Below are positions 8,838 through 17,942 of a DNA stretch of 64,000 nucleotides, in pieces. Each line of letters opens with the position of its first letter. The stretch's first letter is position 1. A program made the translations under genes and the position numbers. This stretch comes from Brevibacillus reuszeri (lineage in GTDB: Bacteria; Bacillota; Bacilli; Brevibacillales; Brevibacillaceae), in assembly GCF_001187725.1 (NCBI RefSeq), contig NZ_LGIQ01000009.1, positions 628,859 to 692,858 on the forward strand. The letters run 5' to 3'. The notes beneath the pieces are model-generated. The model saw nothing but the letters and a program-made list of their open reading frames with translations, had not been told where the DNA came from and did not search any database.

Positions 8838-9587
8838 TCATACCATGATCTTTTGCAGCAGCTCCCTTGCATAAGGAGATTGGACGCTACTCAAACGTTC
8901 GACATCGACGAGCTCCTCAATCCGACCATTTTTCACGATCATGACCCTGTCGCACAAATAAGCAGCTGCCTGGATATCGTGAGTGATAAAGATATAACCC
9001 ATTCCATGCGTGACCCTCAAGCACTTTAGTAAATCCAGGACCTGGACTTGAACTGAGCCATCTAGCGAGCTAATCGCTTCATCGAGCACCATGCATGCGG
9101 GCTCTGTGGAAATGGCTCTGGCAATGCATACGCGCTGTGCCTCTCCACCTGATAGCTCATGAGGGTATTTGGGAAAATAGGAGGCATCCAGCCCAACCTG
9201 TACTAGCAGATGCTCCATTTTACTTCTGCGCAGCTCCGGCTTCTCTTTTGCCAGCGTTAGCGGCTCGAGCATCGCCTGTTCGACTGTATAGAACGGATTG
9301 ATAGACGACGTATAATCCTGAAATACCGCACTGATGCCTCCCCTTCTCGCATGGCGGCCTGCCACGGGTTTACCTGCAAACGTGATGCTGCCTTGATCTG
9401 GCTTTTCAATGCCCAGTAACAAACGTCCCAGCGTCGATTTGCCGCTGCCGCTTTCACCGATAATGCCAAGGCATTCTCCCTGCTTCCATTCAAAGCTGAT
9501 GTCGTGAAGGATTTGCTGCCACTTTTTAACGAACCATCCACCTTTTTTGTATGATTTGTTCACACCATCAACCTTCAGCAACACCAT
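8838..9587 (-). CDS. cntF: ABC transporter ATPase, CntF/NikE-like
   Basis: A 249-residue peptide/nickel-type ATPase. Walker A is GESGSGKST, the signature is LSGGEAQRVCIARA, Walker B is CMVLDEAISSLD, and the switch histidine is in ITHDIQAA. The long cysteine-rich tail of Opp/Dpp ATPases is absent, as in NikE-type proteins. It overlaps the end of the other ATPase gene by about 20 bases, so translation is coupled. It pairs with that ATPase to drive the two permeases and import a metal complex. Confidence 0.88.
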   Translation of the reverse strand: MVLLKVDGVNKSYKKGGWFVKKWQQILHDISFEWKQGECLGIIGESGSGKSTLGRLLLGIEKPDQGSITFAGKPVAGRHARRGGISAVFQDYTSSINPFYTVEQAMLEPLTLAKEKPELRRSKMEHLLVQVGLDASYFPKYPHELSGGEAQRVCIARAISTEPACMVLDEAISSLDGSVQVQVLDLLKCLRVTHGMGYIFITHDIQAAAYLCDRVMIVKNGRIEELVDVERLSSVQSPYARELLQKIMV

Positions 9588-10389
9588 CGCCTCCCATCAG
9601 CTGCCTGAAATGACGTTGAAGCGCCATCTTTGACGAAACCAAGTAACGGGTATACGGATGCTGCGCGCTAGAGAAAATCTCCCCTGTTTCGCCTTGCTCA
9701 ATGATTTCTCCGTCCTTCATAACCAAAACCCTATCAGCAATCCGTTTGACTACACCCAAATCGTGTGAAACAAATATCATTGAGCTGCCCAGCCGGCTTC
9801 GCAATTGCTCGAACTGTTCCACAACCTCGAATTGTGTAACGGCATCTAGCGCTGTCGTTGGTTCGTCAGCAATGAGAATGTCTGGTTCTAGAACGATAGC
9901 GAGAGCAATCATGACCCTCTGCAGCATGCCCCCGGACAATTCATGCGGATAACGCGCCAATACTGCACAAGGATCATTGAAGCCAACGCTCTCCATCGCT
10001 CGTTTAACGTTTTCGCTCCTCTCACTGCGACTCCAAGGAGTATGTACAGCAAGCGTTTCCCGCAGATGAGCACCGACTGGACGAGACGGATCAAATGCAC
10101 GCATGCCATTTTGCATAATCATGCAGAGTCTATTTCCTCTTAGCTTGCGCATCTCTTTCTCGGGAAGACCAGAAAGATTGATTCCATTCAGGATGATGTC
10201 CCCTGACTGGCGAAGCCCTGACCGATTCAGACGTAGTAACGCCCGGCAGGTCAGTGACTTCCCGCTGCCGCTTTCTCCAACAATAGCAAGGCATTCCCCT
10301 TGACTGAGGTGGAAGGAGCTGTCCGTAACAAGGATGCGACCAGTGAGACTGTCCCATATTTTCAAATGTTCGACTTCAAGGATATTCAT
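9568..10389 (-). CDS. cntD: ABC transporter ATPase, CntD/NikD-like
   Basis: A 273-residue ATPase: Walker A GESGSGKSL, a Q-loop MQNGMRAFDP, signature LSGGMLQRVMIALA, Walker B ILIADEPTTALD and SHDLGVV. It belongs to the OppD/NikD subfamily. The gene starts 8 bases after the stop of the permease gene and overlaps the next ATPase gene. It probably forms a heterodimer with that ATPase to power uptake of nickel/cobalt/zinc-chelator complexes. Confidence 0.88.
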   Translation of the reverse strand: MNILEVEHLKIWDSLTGRILVTDSSFHLSQGECLAIVGESGSGKSLTCRALLRLNRSGLRQSGDIILNGINLSGLPEKEMRKLRGNRLCMIMQNGMRAFDPSRPVGAHLRETLAVHTPWSRSERSENVKRAMESVGFNDPCAVLARYPHELSGGMLQRVMIALAIVLEPDILIADEPTTALDAVTQFEVVEQFEQLRSRLGSSMIFVSHDLGVVKRIADRVLVMKDGEIIEQGETGEIFSSAQHPYTRYLVSSKMALQRHFRQLMGGDGVAEG

Positions 10390-10396
10390 AACTGGC

Positions 10397-11290
10397 TTAC
10401 GCAGCCTCCTTCCCTCGCAGCTTCGGTAAGAAAGTACCGATGCGTGCTTTCATTCCTTGTCTGCCCGTCATCAATTTTGGATCGAGAGCAGTTTGGAGCG
10501 CATCGGACAGAAAATTGACGGATGACACGATTACCATAATGGCCAGACCTGGAATCACCATTAGCTCAGGGCGGGAGAACATGACCGATCTCGCTTCATT
10601 CAGCATCATGCCCCACTCTGCGTGTGGTGCCTGAATACCCAGGCCGAGAAAAGACAAGCCGGATATTTGCAAAATCATGGACCCGAAGCTGCTGCTGGAG
10701 ATAACCGCGATTTCCGGTAGAGCTACCGGCATGATATGCCTCGCCATGATGCGGAAATGTCCAGCTCCAAGCGTCCTAGAGAACTTTACATAATCGGCAT
10801 CCGCATACTGCAGGACGGCAGTTCGAATGACACGGGTGAACCACGCCCATTTCATCATGACAAATGCGAGCAATATATTTTCCAACCCAGCCCCCAGCAT
10901 GCCAACAATCGCAAGTGTCATGACGTACCCCGGAAATGAAAGCATGCAATCGCAAATCCGCATCAAGAACGCATCGGTCTTTTCCTTGAAATAGCCTGCG
11001 ACAAAACCGAGTACAGTACCAATACTTGCAGATGTAGCTAACGCGACGAGCACCCACAGAACGCTGGGTCGAATACCGTAAATGAGCCGAGAAAGAACAC
11101 AGCGGCCGAGATGGTCGTTGCCAAGCCAATACTGCCAGGATGTCTCTGCAAAGCGCAGCTCCATATGCACCTCATTTGGATCATGCGGTGCAAAAAGTGG
11201 TGCGCATAGACCAATTATTAGCGTGGACGCGACGACAGCAAGTGATACAGCCGCTACTTTATCCTTCATCAGTTGCACGAGCAGCTTCAT
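10397..11290 (-). CDS. cntC: ABC transporter permease, CntC/NikC-like
   Basis: A 297-residue inner-membrane permease of the DppC/NikC type. It has an N-terminal membrane segment followed by the LFAPHDPNEVHME linker, then a block of five more helices. The EAA-like coupling loop is around SRTLGAGHFRIMARHIMPVA. It starts directly at the upstream permease stop (TAG-ATG), with AAAGGAG inside the end of that gene. It forms the transmembrane pore together with its partner permease. Confidence 0.88.
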   Translation of the reverse strand: MKLLVQLMKDKVAAVSLAVVASTLIIGLCAPLFAPHDPNEVHMELRFAETSWQYWLGNDHLGRCVLSRLIYGIRPSVLWVLVALATSASIGTVLGFVAGYFKEKTDAFLMRICDCMLSFPGYVMTLAIVGMLGAGLENILLAFVMMKWAWFTRVIRTAVLQYADADYVKFSRTLGAGHFRIMARHIMPVALPEIAVISSSSFGSMILQISGLSFLGLGIQAPHAEWGMMLNEARSVMFSRPELMVIPGLAIMVIVSSVNFLSDALQTALDPKLMTGRQGMKARIGTFLPKLRGKEAA

Positions 11291-12223
11291 CTATAACTCC
11301 TTTCGTAGCTTGGGATTCAGGAACACATTGATGATATCGGACATGGTATTAAACAGCACGAAGGCAGCAGCAAGTACCAGGACATACGCCTGAATAATGG
11401 GAAAATCCCTGCTAAGTATCGATTTAACCGTCAGTGTACCGAGACCGGGCCATGCGAAAATGTTCTCCACGACAACTGTGCTGCCCAAAATAACGGGAAT
11501 GGCAAGACCGAAAACCGAGACTGCTACCTGTAAGGAATTGCGCAAAATATGCAGGATAATTCTACTCTCTGGCAAGCCGCACGCTCTGCCATACAGCACG
11601 TAGTCTTCATGTAGATTACTCAGCATGGAACTGCGGATCAACCGGAAATAGATACCCGCGTAACCAACAACAATAACCGCTACTGGCAAGACGTAGCTGC
11701 TATAAGAGTCCATTCCACTCGTCGGAAACCAGTCCAGCTTCACGGAAAAATACCAGACCATCAACGCCGCAAGCCAATAAGTCGGCATCGCGGTTACGAA
11801 AAAGGAAATGCCACGAACCGATATATCTAGCACTTTTCCCTCTCTCAAAGCGCAGACGATGCCCAGCACAATGGAGAGAATGATAATGAATACCGCTGAT
11901 ACAATTGTCAGCTTGAGTGTGTTCAGCAAAGCCGGACCGAGCAAGGACCATACGGGCTTCCCCGTCACATAGGAGCTTCCGAAATCAAGCTGTAGGCAAG
12001 AAGACAGCCAATCAACATACCTGACAAACAGCGGGCGGTCCAAGCCGAGCGCAGTTCTCGTTTCCGTGATCAGCTCATCGGTTACTACCGGAACTTCTTG
12101 CGCACGTAAGATAATCTCAGCAGGGTCCAACGGTGACAATTGGTTCAGCACAAATGCCAGAAATGAAATGACAACGAGTAACGGTATCGCAATCATAATT
12201 CGTTTTACAAGGTAACCGCCCAT
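11291..12223 (-). CDS. cntB: ABC transporter permease, CntB/NikB-like
   Basis: A 310-residue DppB/NikB-type permease with six membrane segments. The typical N-terminus reads VKRIMIAIPLLVVISFLAFV, and the EAA loop is YGRACGLPESRIILHILRNS. It lies 48 bases after the binding-protein gene and abuts the second permease gene. It is part of the Zur-box-controlled uptake system. Confidence 0.88.
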   Translation of the reverse strand: MGGYLVKRIMIAIPLLVVISFLAFVLNQLSPLDPAEIILRAQEVPVVTDELITETRTALGLDRPLFVRYVDWLSSCLQLDFGSSYVTGKPVWSLLGPALLNTLKLTIVSAVFIIILSIVLGIVCALREGKVLDISVRGISFFVTAMPTYWLAALMVWYFSVKLDWFPTSGMDSYSSYVLPVAVIVVGYAGIYFRLIRSSMLSNLHEDYVLYGRACGLPESRIILHILRNSLQVAVSVFGLAIPVILGSTVVVENIFAWPGLGTLTVKSILSRDFPIIQAYVLVLAAAFVLFNTMSDIINVFLNPKLRKEL

Positions 12224-12271
12224 AGTACGTTTCTTTCACACCCCTTTGCGGGATCATCGTTATTATTTCTC

Positions 12272-13879
12272 CTATTCAAAATGCATCCGTTCAAACGGCA
12301 GCTCGAATTGCGTTTGCTTGAACAAGACGCCTTGCAGACTAGCCGGAGCGACTACCGTTACGCTGCCGTTTGTCAGTGGTATAAAGACAGCTTCGTTATG
12401 TACGATGGTCAAAATGTCTGCATACAATGCTTGCCTCGTTTTTTCGTCAGCCGATATCATCACTTCGTCGATTTTTTGGTAAAGTTCTTTCGCTTCTGGG
12501 ATTCCGCTTGTTGTATGACGGTAGGACGACTCGGCAGCAAAAGCAGCAATCGTGCTTTGCGGATCATAGGCGAGTCCCCATGTTTGATTGAACAGTAAAT
12601 CGTAGTCTCCGTTTGATCTCCGCTTCGCGATAGAGCTTGATTCTTCTCCAATCAAATCCAGCTTCATGCCGATCTTGGAAACCTCGTTTTGAATCAACTC
12701 TGCCTGTGTTTTTTGTGAAGAGGAGTTGACATCGTAATACAGCTTCATCGAGAGTGGGCGACCAGCCTTCTGCCGAAGCTCACCCTCTTTTGTTGCGAAC
12801 CAGCCAGACTGCTCCAACAGGCGCTTCGCGGTCCCAGGATCATATTCACGTTTCTGTAATCCAATATTGGCGTAAGCAACGTTAGAAGAGAAAAGCGTTT
12901 CCGCGGCCGTTTCCGTCTCGCTGAAGACACTGTGGTTAATGGTTTTCCTGTCAATGGAGTGCCAGATCGCTTCGCGGACTGCCTTTTCGCTGACGGGACT
13001 GTCCGACCTGCTGCTGTTGGCAACGATCATCTTCGTATTCATCGGTTCACTACGAACAATTTGATATGTACCCGTTTGTGTCAGTCGATTCATGGCTTCC
13101 ACATCGATACTGTCTGTGCCACGATCATCCGTGAAGACAAAGTTAACCTCGCCTTTTTGCAACGCCAGCAGGGTTGTTTCACCAGCAGGCAACACCTTGG
13201 CTGTTATTCGCTTCACTTTGGGCATGCCACCCCAGTAATTTTCATTTGCTTCGAAGCGCGCGTATTGATCGGTCACATGCTCGACCAGTTTATAGGGTCC
13301 TGTACCATTGAACCCTGCTACGCCGTTCTTCGTTTCTCCATTTTGGAAATCGTTTGGCGACAGAAATACATAGGGGCGGGTCATTGATAGCTCCAGCAAC
13401 GTCGGGTAATACGGCTCCGTAAGTGTGAATCGGACAGTATGCTCATCAATTACCTGCACTTCTTTCAGCTTCGAGGACAGTTTTATCCAGGTATGCTTGC
13501 TGGCATTGTGCTGCACCGCCTCGATGTTTTGTTTGACCGCTTCGGCGTTAAAGGTTGCTCCATCGTGGAAAGTAACGCCTTTTCGCAAATGGAAAGTGTA
13601 GACCTTGCCACCCTCAGAGATGTCCCAGGATTCTGCCAACAGTGGTTTGATCCCGTTCTGCGTGTTTTCGACCAACGATTCGTACACCATCCCTTGTGCT
13701 GCCATTGAGCCGGGATACAAATGTGGGTTCATATCGTTGATGTCTTTCGCCGTTGCATAGACGAGCTCTCGCGCTTTGTGCGGCATTTCCCCGACACTGC
13801 TTTTGTTGTCGCTGCATCCGATCAGTAAGCTGACGGCAAAAATGCTCGCCAATAGCCCAGGTAGGGTTGCTTTATGCAT
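12272..13879 (-). CDS. cntA: Metal/metallophore-binding lipoprotein, CntA/NikA-like
   Basis: A 535-residue solute-binding protein of the peptide/nickel class (SBP_bac_5). The signal peptide ends in a lipobox LLIGC (Cys22). Blocks such as NDMNPHLYPGSMAAQGMVYE, AESWDISEGGKVYTFHLRKG, GTGPYKL, LFSSNVAYANIGL and the late GEESSSIAKRRSNGDYDL resemble the E. coli NikA pattern more than peptide-binding OppA. It captures a metal-chelate outside the membrane and hands it to the two permeases. It is the first gene of the operon; its promoter carries two Zur-like boxes (13902-13950). The exact ligand (nickel, or zinc/cobalt bound to an opine chelator) is inferred. Confidence 0.88.
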   Translation of the reverse strand: MHKATLPGLLASIFAVSLLIGCSDNKSSVGEMPHKARELVYATAKDINDMNPHLYPGSMAAQGMVYESLVENTQNGIKPLLAESWDISEGGKVYTFHLRKGVTFHDGATFNAEAVKQNIEAVQHNASKHTWIKLSSKLKEVQVIDEHTVRFTLTEPYYPTLLELSMTRPYVFLSPNDFQNGETKNGVAGFNGTGPYKLVEHVTDQYARFEANENYWGGMPKVKRITAKVLPAGETTLLALQKGEVNFVFTDDRGTDSIDVEAMNRLTQTGTYQIVRSEPMNTKMIVANSSRSDSPVSEKAVREAIWHSIDRKTINHSVFSETETAAETLFSSNVAYANIGLQKREYDPGTAKRLLEQSGWFATKEGELRQKAGRPLSMKLYYDVNSSSQKTQAELIQNEVSKIGMKLDLIGEESSSIAKRRSNGDYDLLFNQTWGLAYDPQSTIAAFAAESSYRHTTSGIPEAKELYQKIDEVMISADEKTRQALYADILTIVHNEAVFIPLTNGSVTVVAPASLQGVLFKQTQFELPFERMHFE

Positions 13880-13901
13880 CTGTTTGTAACACTCCCTTAA
13901 A

Positions 13902-13918
13902 AAGTAATCATTACGTTT
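13902..13918 (-). promoter_or_regulatory. Zur-like box 2 (downstream of the transcription start)
   Basis: AGTAATCATTACGT is a 7-1-7-type half-palindrome close to the Bacillus Zur consensus TCGTAATnATTACGA. It lies between the predicted -10 and the binding-protein start codon, a place where a repressor would block transcription. Confidence 0.65.
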
Positions 13919-13934
13919 TATCTGATATTAGTAT

Positions 13935-13963
13935 ATCGTAATGATTACTATTATCGTTGTCAA
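13935..13963 (-). promoter_or_regulatory. cnt-like operon promoter with overlapping Zur-like box 1
   Basis: On the minus strand TTGACA (13958-13963) and TACGAT (13935-13940) are 17 bp apart. The spacer and -10 contain TAGTAATCATTACGA (13936-13950), a near-match to the Zur operator TCGTAATnATTACGA. Zinc-dependent repression of the downstream operon is the simplest reading. Confidence 0.7.
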
Positions 13964-14021
13964 TCTAAAATTGTCCTTGAACATTCGATTTATTGGAAAA
14001 TGGTACAAAAACAAGAAAAAG

Positions 14022-14042
14022 CCAGAATGAATGCCATTCTGG
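14022..14042 (-). terminator. Rho-independent terminator of the aco operon
   Basis: CCAGAAT and ATTCTGG form a perfect 7-bp stem, followed on the minus strand by CTTTTTCTTG. It lies about 30 bases past the acoL stop. Confidence 0.8.
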
Positions 14043-14071
14043 TTTTCTGCTTGGCTATTTTTTTCGTAAAC

Positions 14072-15451
14072 TTAACCGTGAACGGCGTGTCCGAGTGCCC
14101 CTCGAACTGCTTCCAGCATTGCCTCCGAGAGTGTAGGATGTGGAGCGATAAAGCTCTCCATCGCATCTGCTGTCATCTCCGTATGCAGCAGGAGCGCTGC
14201 TTGCCCGATTAGCTCAGTTGCGCTTGGCCCAACCAATGTTACGCCGACAATCTCATGATAGACAGGCTCTACCAGCACCTTTACTTTCCCAACCGTCTCC
14301 TGCAAGATCATTGCTTTGCCATTCGCCGAAAAAGGGAACTCACCAATAAGTAGTCCTTCATATTGTTCCCGAGCCTGACGTTCTGTCAAACCGACCGAGG
14401 CAACCTCTGGCGCAGTATAGATACAGCGCGGAACAGCCCGAAAATTGACAGTGACCTCATCCCCACATGCTCCAAGAGCAGCCACTTCGCCTTCGTGGAA
14501 AGCGACATGCGCCAGCTGGATGCCACCAGCCACATCCCCGACTGCATAAATATGGGCTTGATTTGTCTGCATTTGCTCGTTTACTACAATTCCGCGTGAC
14601 GTGACACGAATACCCGCCTGTTCCAGACCGATACCAGATACACGCGGCTTGCGTCCAATTGCCACTAACACCGCATCCGCCTGTACCTCGCTCACACCAT
14701 CCGCTGTGAAAAAGTGTGCTGTTTTGCTCGCTCGCTCCAGTGATTCTACACGGCTTTCGAGATGAATCTCAACTCCAGACTTTCGAAGACTTTTTTCTAG
14801 AATACCCGCAATATCAGCATCCTCTCCGGGCAGGAGCTGTCCTGCCATTTCGACCACAATGACGCGACTTCCCATGCGACTATACACAGAAGCAAATTCA
14901 CAGCCAATCACCCCTCCTCCTACGATGAGCATCACAGGTGGAGTTGCGGGAAGCGATAGACAGTGACTGCTGTCTAGGATCCATTCTCCGTCAAATGGTG
15001 CAAAAGGAAGAGCGATAGGCTCAGCCCCTGTCGCTACGATATATTTTTCTGCCTCCATTACACTGATACCGTCTGGAGTCTGGACCTGCAAGGTATGTTC
15101 ATTTTGAAAGGATGCACTGCCGCGTATAACCTGTACCTGATTGCGCTTCATCAAATACTGTACGCCACCTGTCAGGCTCCGAACAATGCCCTGCTTGTAA
15201 TCATGTACCTTCTCCCAATTGACCTCTGCCTGACTTCCAGCTCCCTCGATGCCAAAACGCTCGGCATGCAAAACATGCTGATATGTCTCTGCACATTCAA
15301 GCAGCGCCTTGGTTGGCATACAGCCTTCGTTCAGGCATGTGCCGCCAAGCTCCTTTTGTTCAATCAGGACCACCTTTTTACCACGCCGTGCCGCTGTGAT
15401 AGCAGCTACGTAACCGGCGGGACCTCCGCCAATAATAGCAATATCATACAT
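14072..15451 (-). CDS. acoL: Dihydrolipoyl dehydrogenase (E3) of the acetoin dehydrogenase complex
   Basis: A 459-residue flavoprotein disulfide reductase that reoxidises dihydrolipoamide on E2 with NAD+. The FAD motif is IIGGGPAGYVAA, the redox-active disulfide is GGTCLNEGCMPTK, the NAD motif is IVGGGVIGCEFA, and the C-terminal catalytic HP appears in FIAPHPTLSEA. AGGAGGG precedes the ATG. It is the last gene of the aco operon, 12 bases after acoC, and its own terminator follows at 14022. Confidence 0.93.
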   Translation of the reverse strand: MYDIAIIGGGPAGYVAAITAARRGKKVVLIEQKELGGTCLNEGCMPTKALLECAETYQHVLHAERFGIEGAGSQAEVNWEKVHDYKQGIVRSLTGGVQYLMKRNQVQVIRGSASFQNEHTLQVQTPDGISVMEAEKYIVATGAEPIALPFAPFDGEWILDSSHCLSLPATPPVMLIVGGGVIGCEFASVYSRMGSRVIVVEMAGQLLPGEDADIAGILEKSLRKSGVEIHLESRVESLERASKTAHFFTADGVSEVQADAVLVAIGRKPRVSGIGLEQAGIRVTSRGIVVNEQMQTNQAHIYAVGDVAGGIQLAHVAFHEGEVAALGACGDEVTVNFRAVPRCIYTAPEVASVGLTERQAREQYEGLLIGEFPFSANGKAMILQETVGKVKVLVEPVYHEIVGVTLVGPSATELIGQAALLLHTEMTADAMESFIAPHPTLSEAMLEAVRGALGHAVHG

Positions 15452-15463
15452 GCGCTCTCCCTC

Positions 15464-16789
15464 CTAGATCAGCAGGCTGTATGGATCTTCGAGATATCGT
15501 CTGACCTCGGCCAAAAATGCAGCCGCAGGCGCTCCGTCCAACGCCCGATGATCAAAAGTCAGGGATAGTGGCAACAAGCTGCGTCGCTGTACCTCGTCAC
15601 CGATATAAACCGGTGTATCTCTCGCTGCTCCGATGCCAAGGATGCCTGTTTCCGGGGGGTTCAAGACTGGCGTAAAGGTGTCCACACCATAGCCGCCAAG
15701 ATTGGTGATCGTAAAGGTAGAGCCTTTCATTTCTTCGGGCGCAAGCTGATTTTGCCGCGCTTTTGTACTGGCTGATTTTATTTCATGTGACAGCTCGGTA
15801 AGAGTTTTTGCTTCTGCATGACGGATAACTGGAACGACGAGACCCTTTTCCAATGCTACCGCGATCCCTAAATGAACCGCTTCATATCGCTCTATGCGAT
15901 CCTCTAGAAACGCGCTGTTCATTTGTTTGTGACCCAGGAGTGCAAGCACTACGGCCCGGGCAATCCAATCCGTAACAGACAGCTTCAGCTTGTGCCGAGC
16001 CTCTATTTCAGCAGACAGCTTTTCCTTCAGTTGTAAAAGCTCCGTAATATCCGCCCGCATGTTGATCGTCAACTGTGCACTCTGCTGTAAGCTCGTATGC
16101 ATCCGTTCCGCGATGACCCTGCGCATGCCTGTAACCGGGATGCGCTCTGCTGTTTGAACCGGCTGAAGTTCTGAAGCTGTTGCAGCTGTGTTGTGATCCA
16201 CTGTCGATTGGCCACTTGCAGTTGTCGCATCAGACACGCTTTTCTCCTGCGCTGCTTCCGCTTGTGAATGTCCGCGAGAGAGGACAGCCCGCTCCACATC
16301 TTCTTTGGTAATTCGTCCCTGTGGCCCTGTTCCAATCAGGAGTGTGTAATCGACTCCTTCTTCCTCGGCCATTTTACGAGCAACAGGGGATATTTTGATG
16401 CTATTGCGCGACTGTAGGGAAAGAGGAGTCGCTGCTGTCTCTATACTGGTTGGGGGTCCCTGCTGTTTCTGAATGGCCAATGAGGCAGCCGATTCCGCCT
16501 GGGCATTTCCCGAAGCCGCCACAGGTGCTGATGCGACTGCTACCAGCTCACCTGGATGACCAATCGCACCTAGAACCGTTCCATAGGGAACAACCCCTCC
16601 TGGCGGCACGTTAATGCTGAGCAGGACACCATCAGCGGGAGCCTCTACCTCCATCTCGATTTTTTCCGAGCTAATATCGACGATGCCCTCTCCTTTTTTC
16701 ACGGGTTCCCCCGTCTGCTTCTTCCAAGCGATGACCGTCCCTTCCACCATTGCCATCCCCAGCTTGGGCATGATGATATTCTCTGCCAT
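15464..16789 (-). CDS. acoC: Dihydrolipoamide acetyltransferase (E2) of the acetoin dehydrogenase complex
   Basis: A 441-residue E2 core. The lipoyl domain (1-75) carries the lipoylated lysine in ISSEKIEMEVEAPADG. An Ala/Ser/Gln-rich linker follows. The E3-binding domain (about 133-170) reads ISPVARKMAEEEGVDYTLL. The catalytic domain (about 215-441) contains the active-site block DHRALDGAPAAAF. It moves the acetyl group of acetoin from E1 to CoA. The lipoyl lysine needs octanoyl/lipoyl transfer, which the LipL-type gene at 19498 could supply. Confidence 0.93.
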   Translation of the reverse strand: MAENIIMPKLGMAMVEGTVIAWKKQTGEPVKKGEGIVDISSEKIEMEVEAPADGVLLSINVPPGGVVPYGTVLGAIGHPGELVAVASAPVAASGNAQAESAASLAIQKQQGPPTSIETAATPLSLQSRNSIKISPVARKMAEEEGVDYTLLIGTGPQGRITKEDVERAVLSRGHSQAEAAQEKSVSDATTASGQSTVDHNTAATASELQPVQTAERIPVTGMRRVIAERMHTSLQQSAQLTINMRADITELLQLKEKLSAEIEARHKLKLSVTDWIARAVVLALLGHKQMNSAFLEDRIERYEAVHLGIAVALEKGLVVPVIRHAEAKTLTELSHEIKSASTKARQNQLAPEEMKGSTFTITNLGGYGVDTFTPVLNPPETGILGIGAARDTPVYIGDEVQRRSLLPLSLTFDHRALDGAPAAAFLAEVRRYLEDPYSLLI

Positions 16790-16886
16790 TTTCTTCTCTC
16801 CTCTCCTGCCAACATAGTCCCCTCTTACAGGGGCGAGGGCACCCGACGTTCGCTTCTGCCACTAGTCGGGTGCTCCCCGGACACTA

Positions 16887-17924
16887 TTATGAAACAGCGG
16901 TGATCGATGCGTCCCCGATCAACTCTGATACGGCCTGGATCACTTTCTCAGGCGAAGGCAGATACAAATCCTCCAGTACTGGCGAGAACGGGACTGGCGT
17001 ATGCGGCGCTGTAACCCGCTTGATCGGCGCATCCAGTGTATCAAAGCCTTTGTCTGCCACAAGCGCAGCGATATCCGTAGCGATGCTGCATCGCGGATTG
17101 GCCTCGTCAATCACAATCAGCCGGTTTGTTTTCGCGACGGAAGCGAGGATCGTTTCCTCATCAAGTGGTGACAATGTCCGTGGGTCTACCACTTCTGCCT
17201 CGATCCCTTTTTTTGCAAGCTGCTCTGCTGCTTTAAGCGCGGTTTGCACTTGCTTGCCGATAGCTACAATCGTGATATCGCTACCCGCCCGTTTGATATC
17301 CGCCTTGCCGAGTGGAATCGTGTAATATTCCTCTGGTACTTCCCCTGTCGTGTTGTACAGCGTCTTGTCTTCAAAGAAAATGACGGGATCATTGTCCTCG
17401 ATGGAGGCGAGCAGCAAGCCTTTGGCCTCGTATGGCGTAGATGGAACGACTACCTTGACCCCCGGGATGTGCGTGAACATCGCATACAGGCTCTGGGAAT
17501 GCTGTGCAGCCGCCCTGAATCCGGCACCGTGCATAGTCCGAATGGTGACCGGCACCTGTGCCTTGCCACCGAACATATAGCGGAACTTGGCCCCTTGGTT
17601 CATGACCTGATCGAGGCAGCTGCCAATGAAATCATTGAACATCAATTCGGCAATCGGCCGCATGCCAGTGGCTGCCGCTGCCATCGCTGCCCCGATATAG
17701 CCCGCTTCCGTAATCGGGGTATCCAGTACGCGTTCACGCCCAAATTCCTGCACCAGTCCTTTGGTGACTCCAAGTACGCCGCCCCATGCTTCATCGTCCT
17801 GCAAATGGTCCACTTGTGCTCCACCCGCGACGTCTTCCCCCATCAAAATCACATTCTCATCCGCACGCATAGCCTGCTTCATCGCTTCATTCACCGCAGC
17901 AGAAAAACTGATTTTTCTTGTCAT
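16887..17924 (-). CDS. acoB: Acetoin dehydrogenase E1 component, β subunit
   Basis: A transketolase-like subunit of about 345 residues. MGEDVAGGAQVDHLQDD, DTPITEAGYIGAAMAAAATG and the C-terminal VIDEANPRCSIA blocks are typical of TPP-dependent E1-β chains of 2-oxoacid/acetoin dehydrogenases. The start is set at the second ATG (17924) because AAAGGGGG then has 9-base spacing; the ATG at 17933 would sit directly on it. It lies 18 bases after acoA and pairs with it as α2β2. Confidence 0.92.
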   Translation of the reverse strand: MTRKISFSAAVNEAMKQAMRADENVILMGEDVAGGAQVDHLQDDEAWGGVLGVTKGLVQEFGRERVLDTPITEAGYIGAAMAAAATGMRPIAELMFNDFIGSCLDQVMNQGAKFRYMFGGKAQVPVTIRTMHGAGFRAAAQHSQSLYAMFTHIPGVKVVVPSTPYEAKGLLLASIEDNDPVIFFEDKTLYNTTGEVPEEYYTIPLGKADIKRAGSDITIVAIGKQVQTALKAAEQLAKKGIEAEVVDPRTLSPLDEETILASVAKTNRLIVIDEANPRCSIATDIAALVADKGFDTLDAPIKRVTAPHTPVPFSPVLEDLYLPSPEKVIQAVSELIGDASITAVS

Positions 17925-17942
17925 CTCTTCCATCCCCCTTTC

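Noticed and set aside
8838..13879. Reading the transport operon as a plain oligopeptide (opp) system
   Set aside because: The binding protein resembles NikA, both ATPases lack the cysteine-rich Opp tail, and Zur boxes plus an MFS exporter point to metal-chelate transport.
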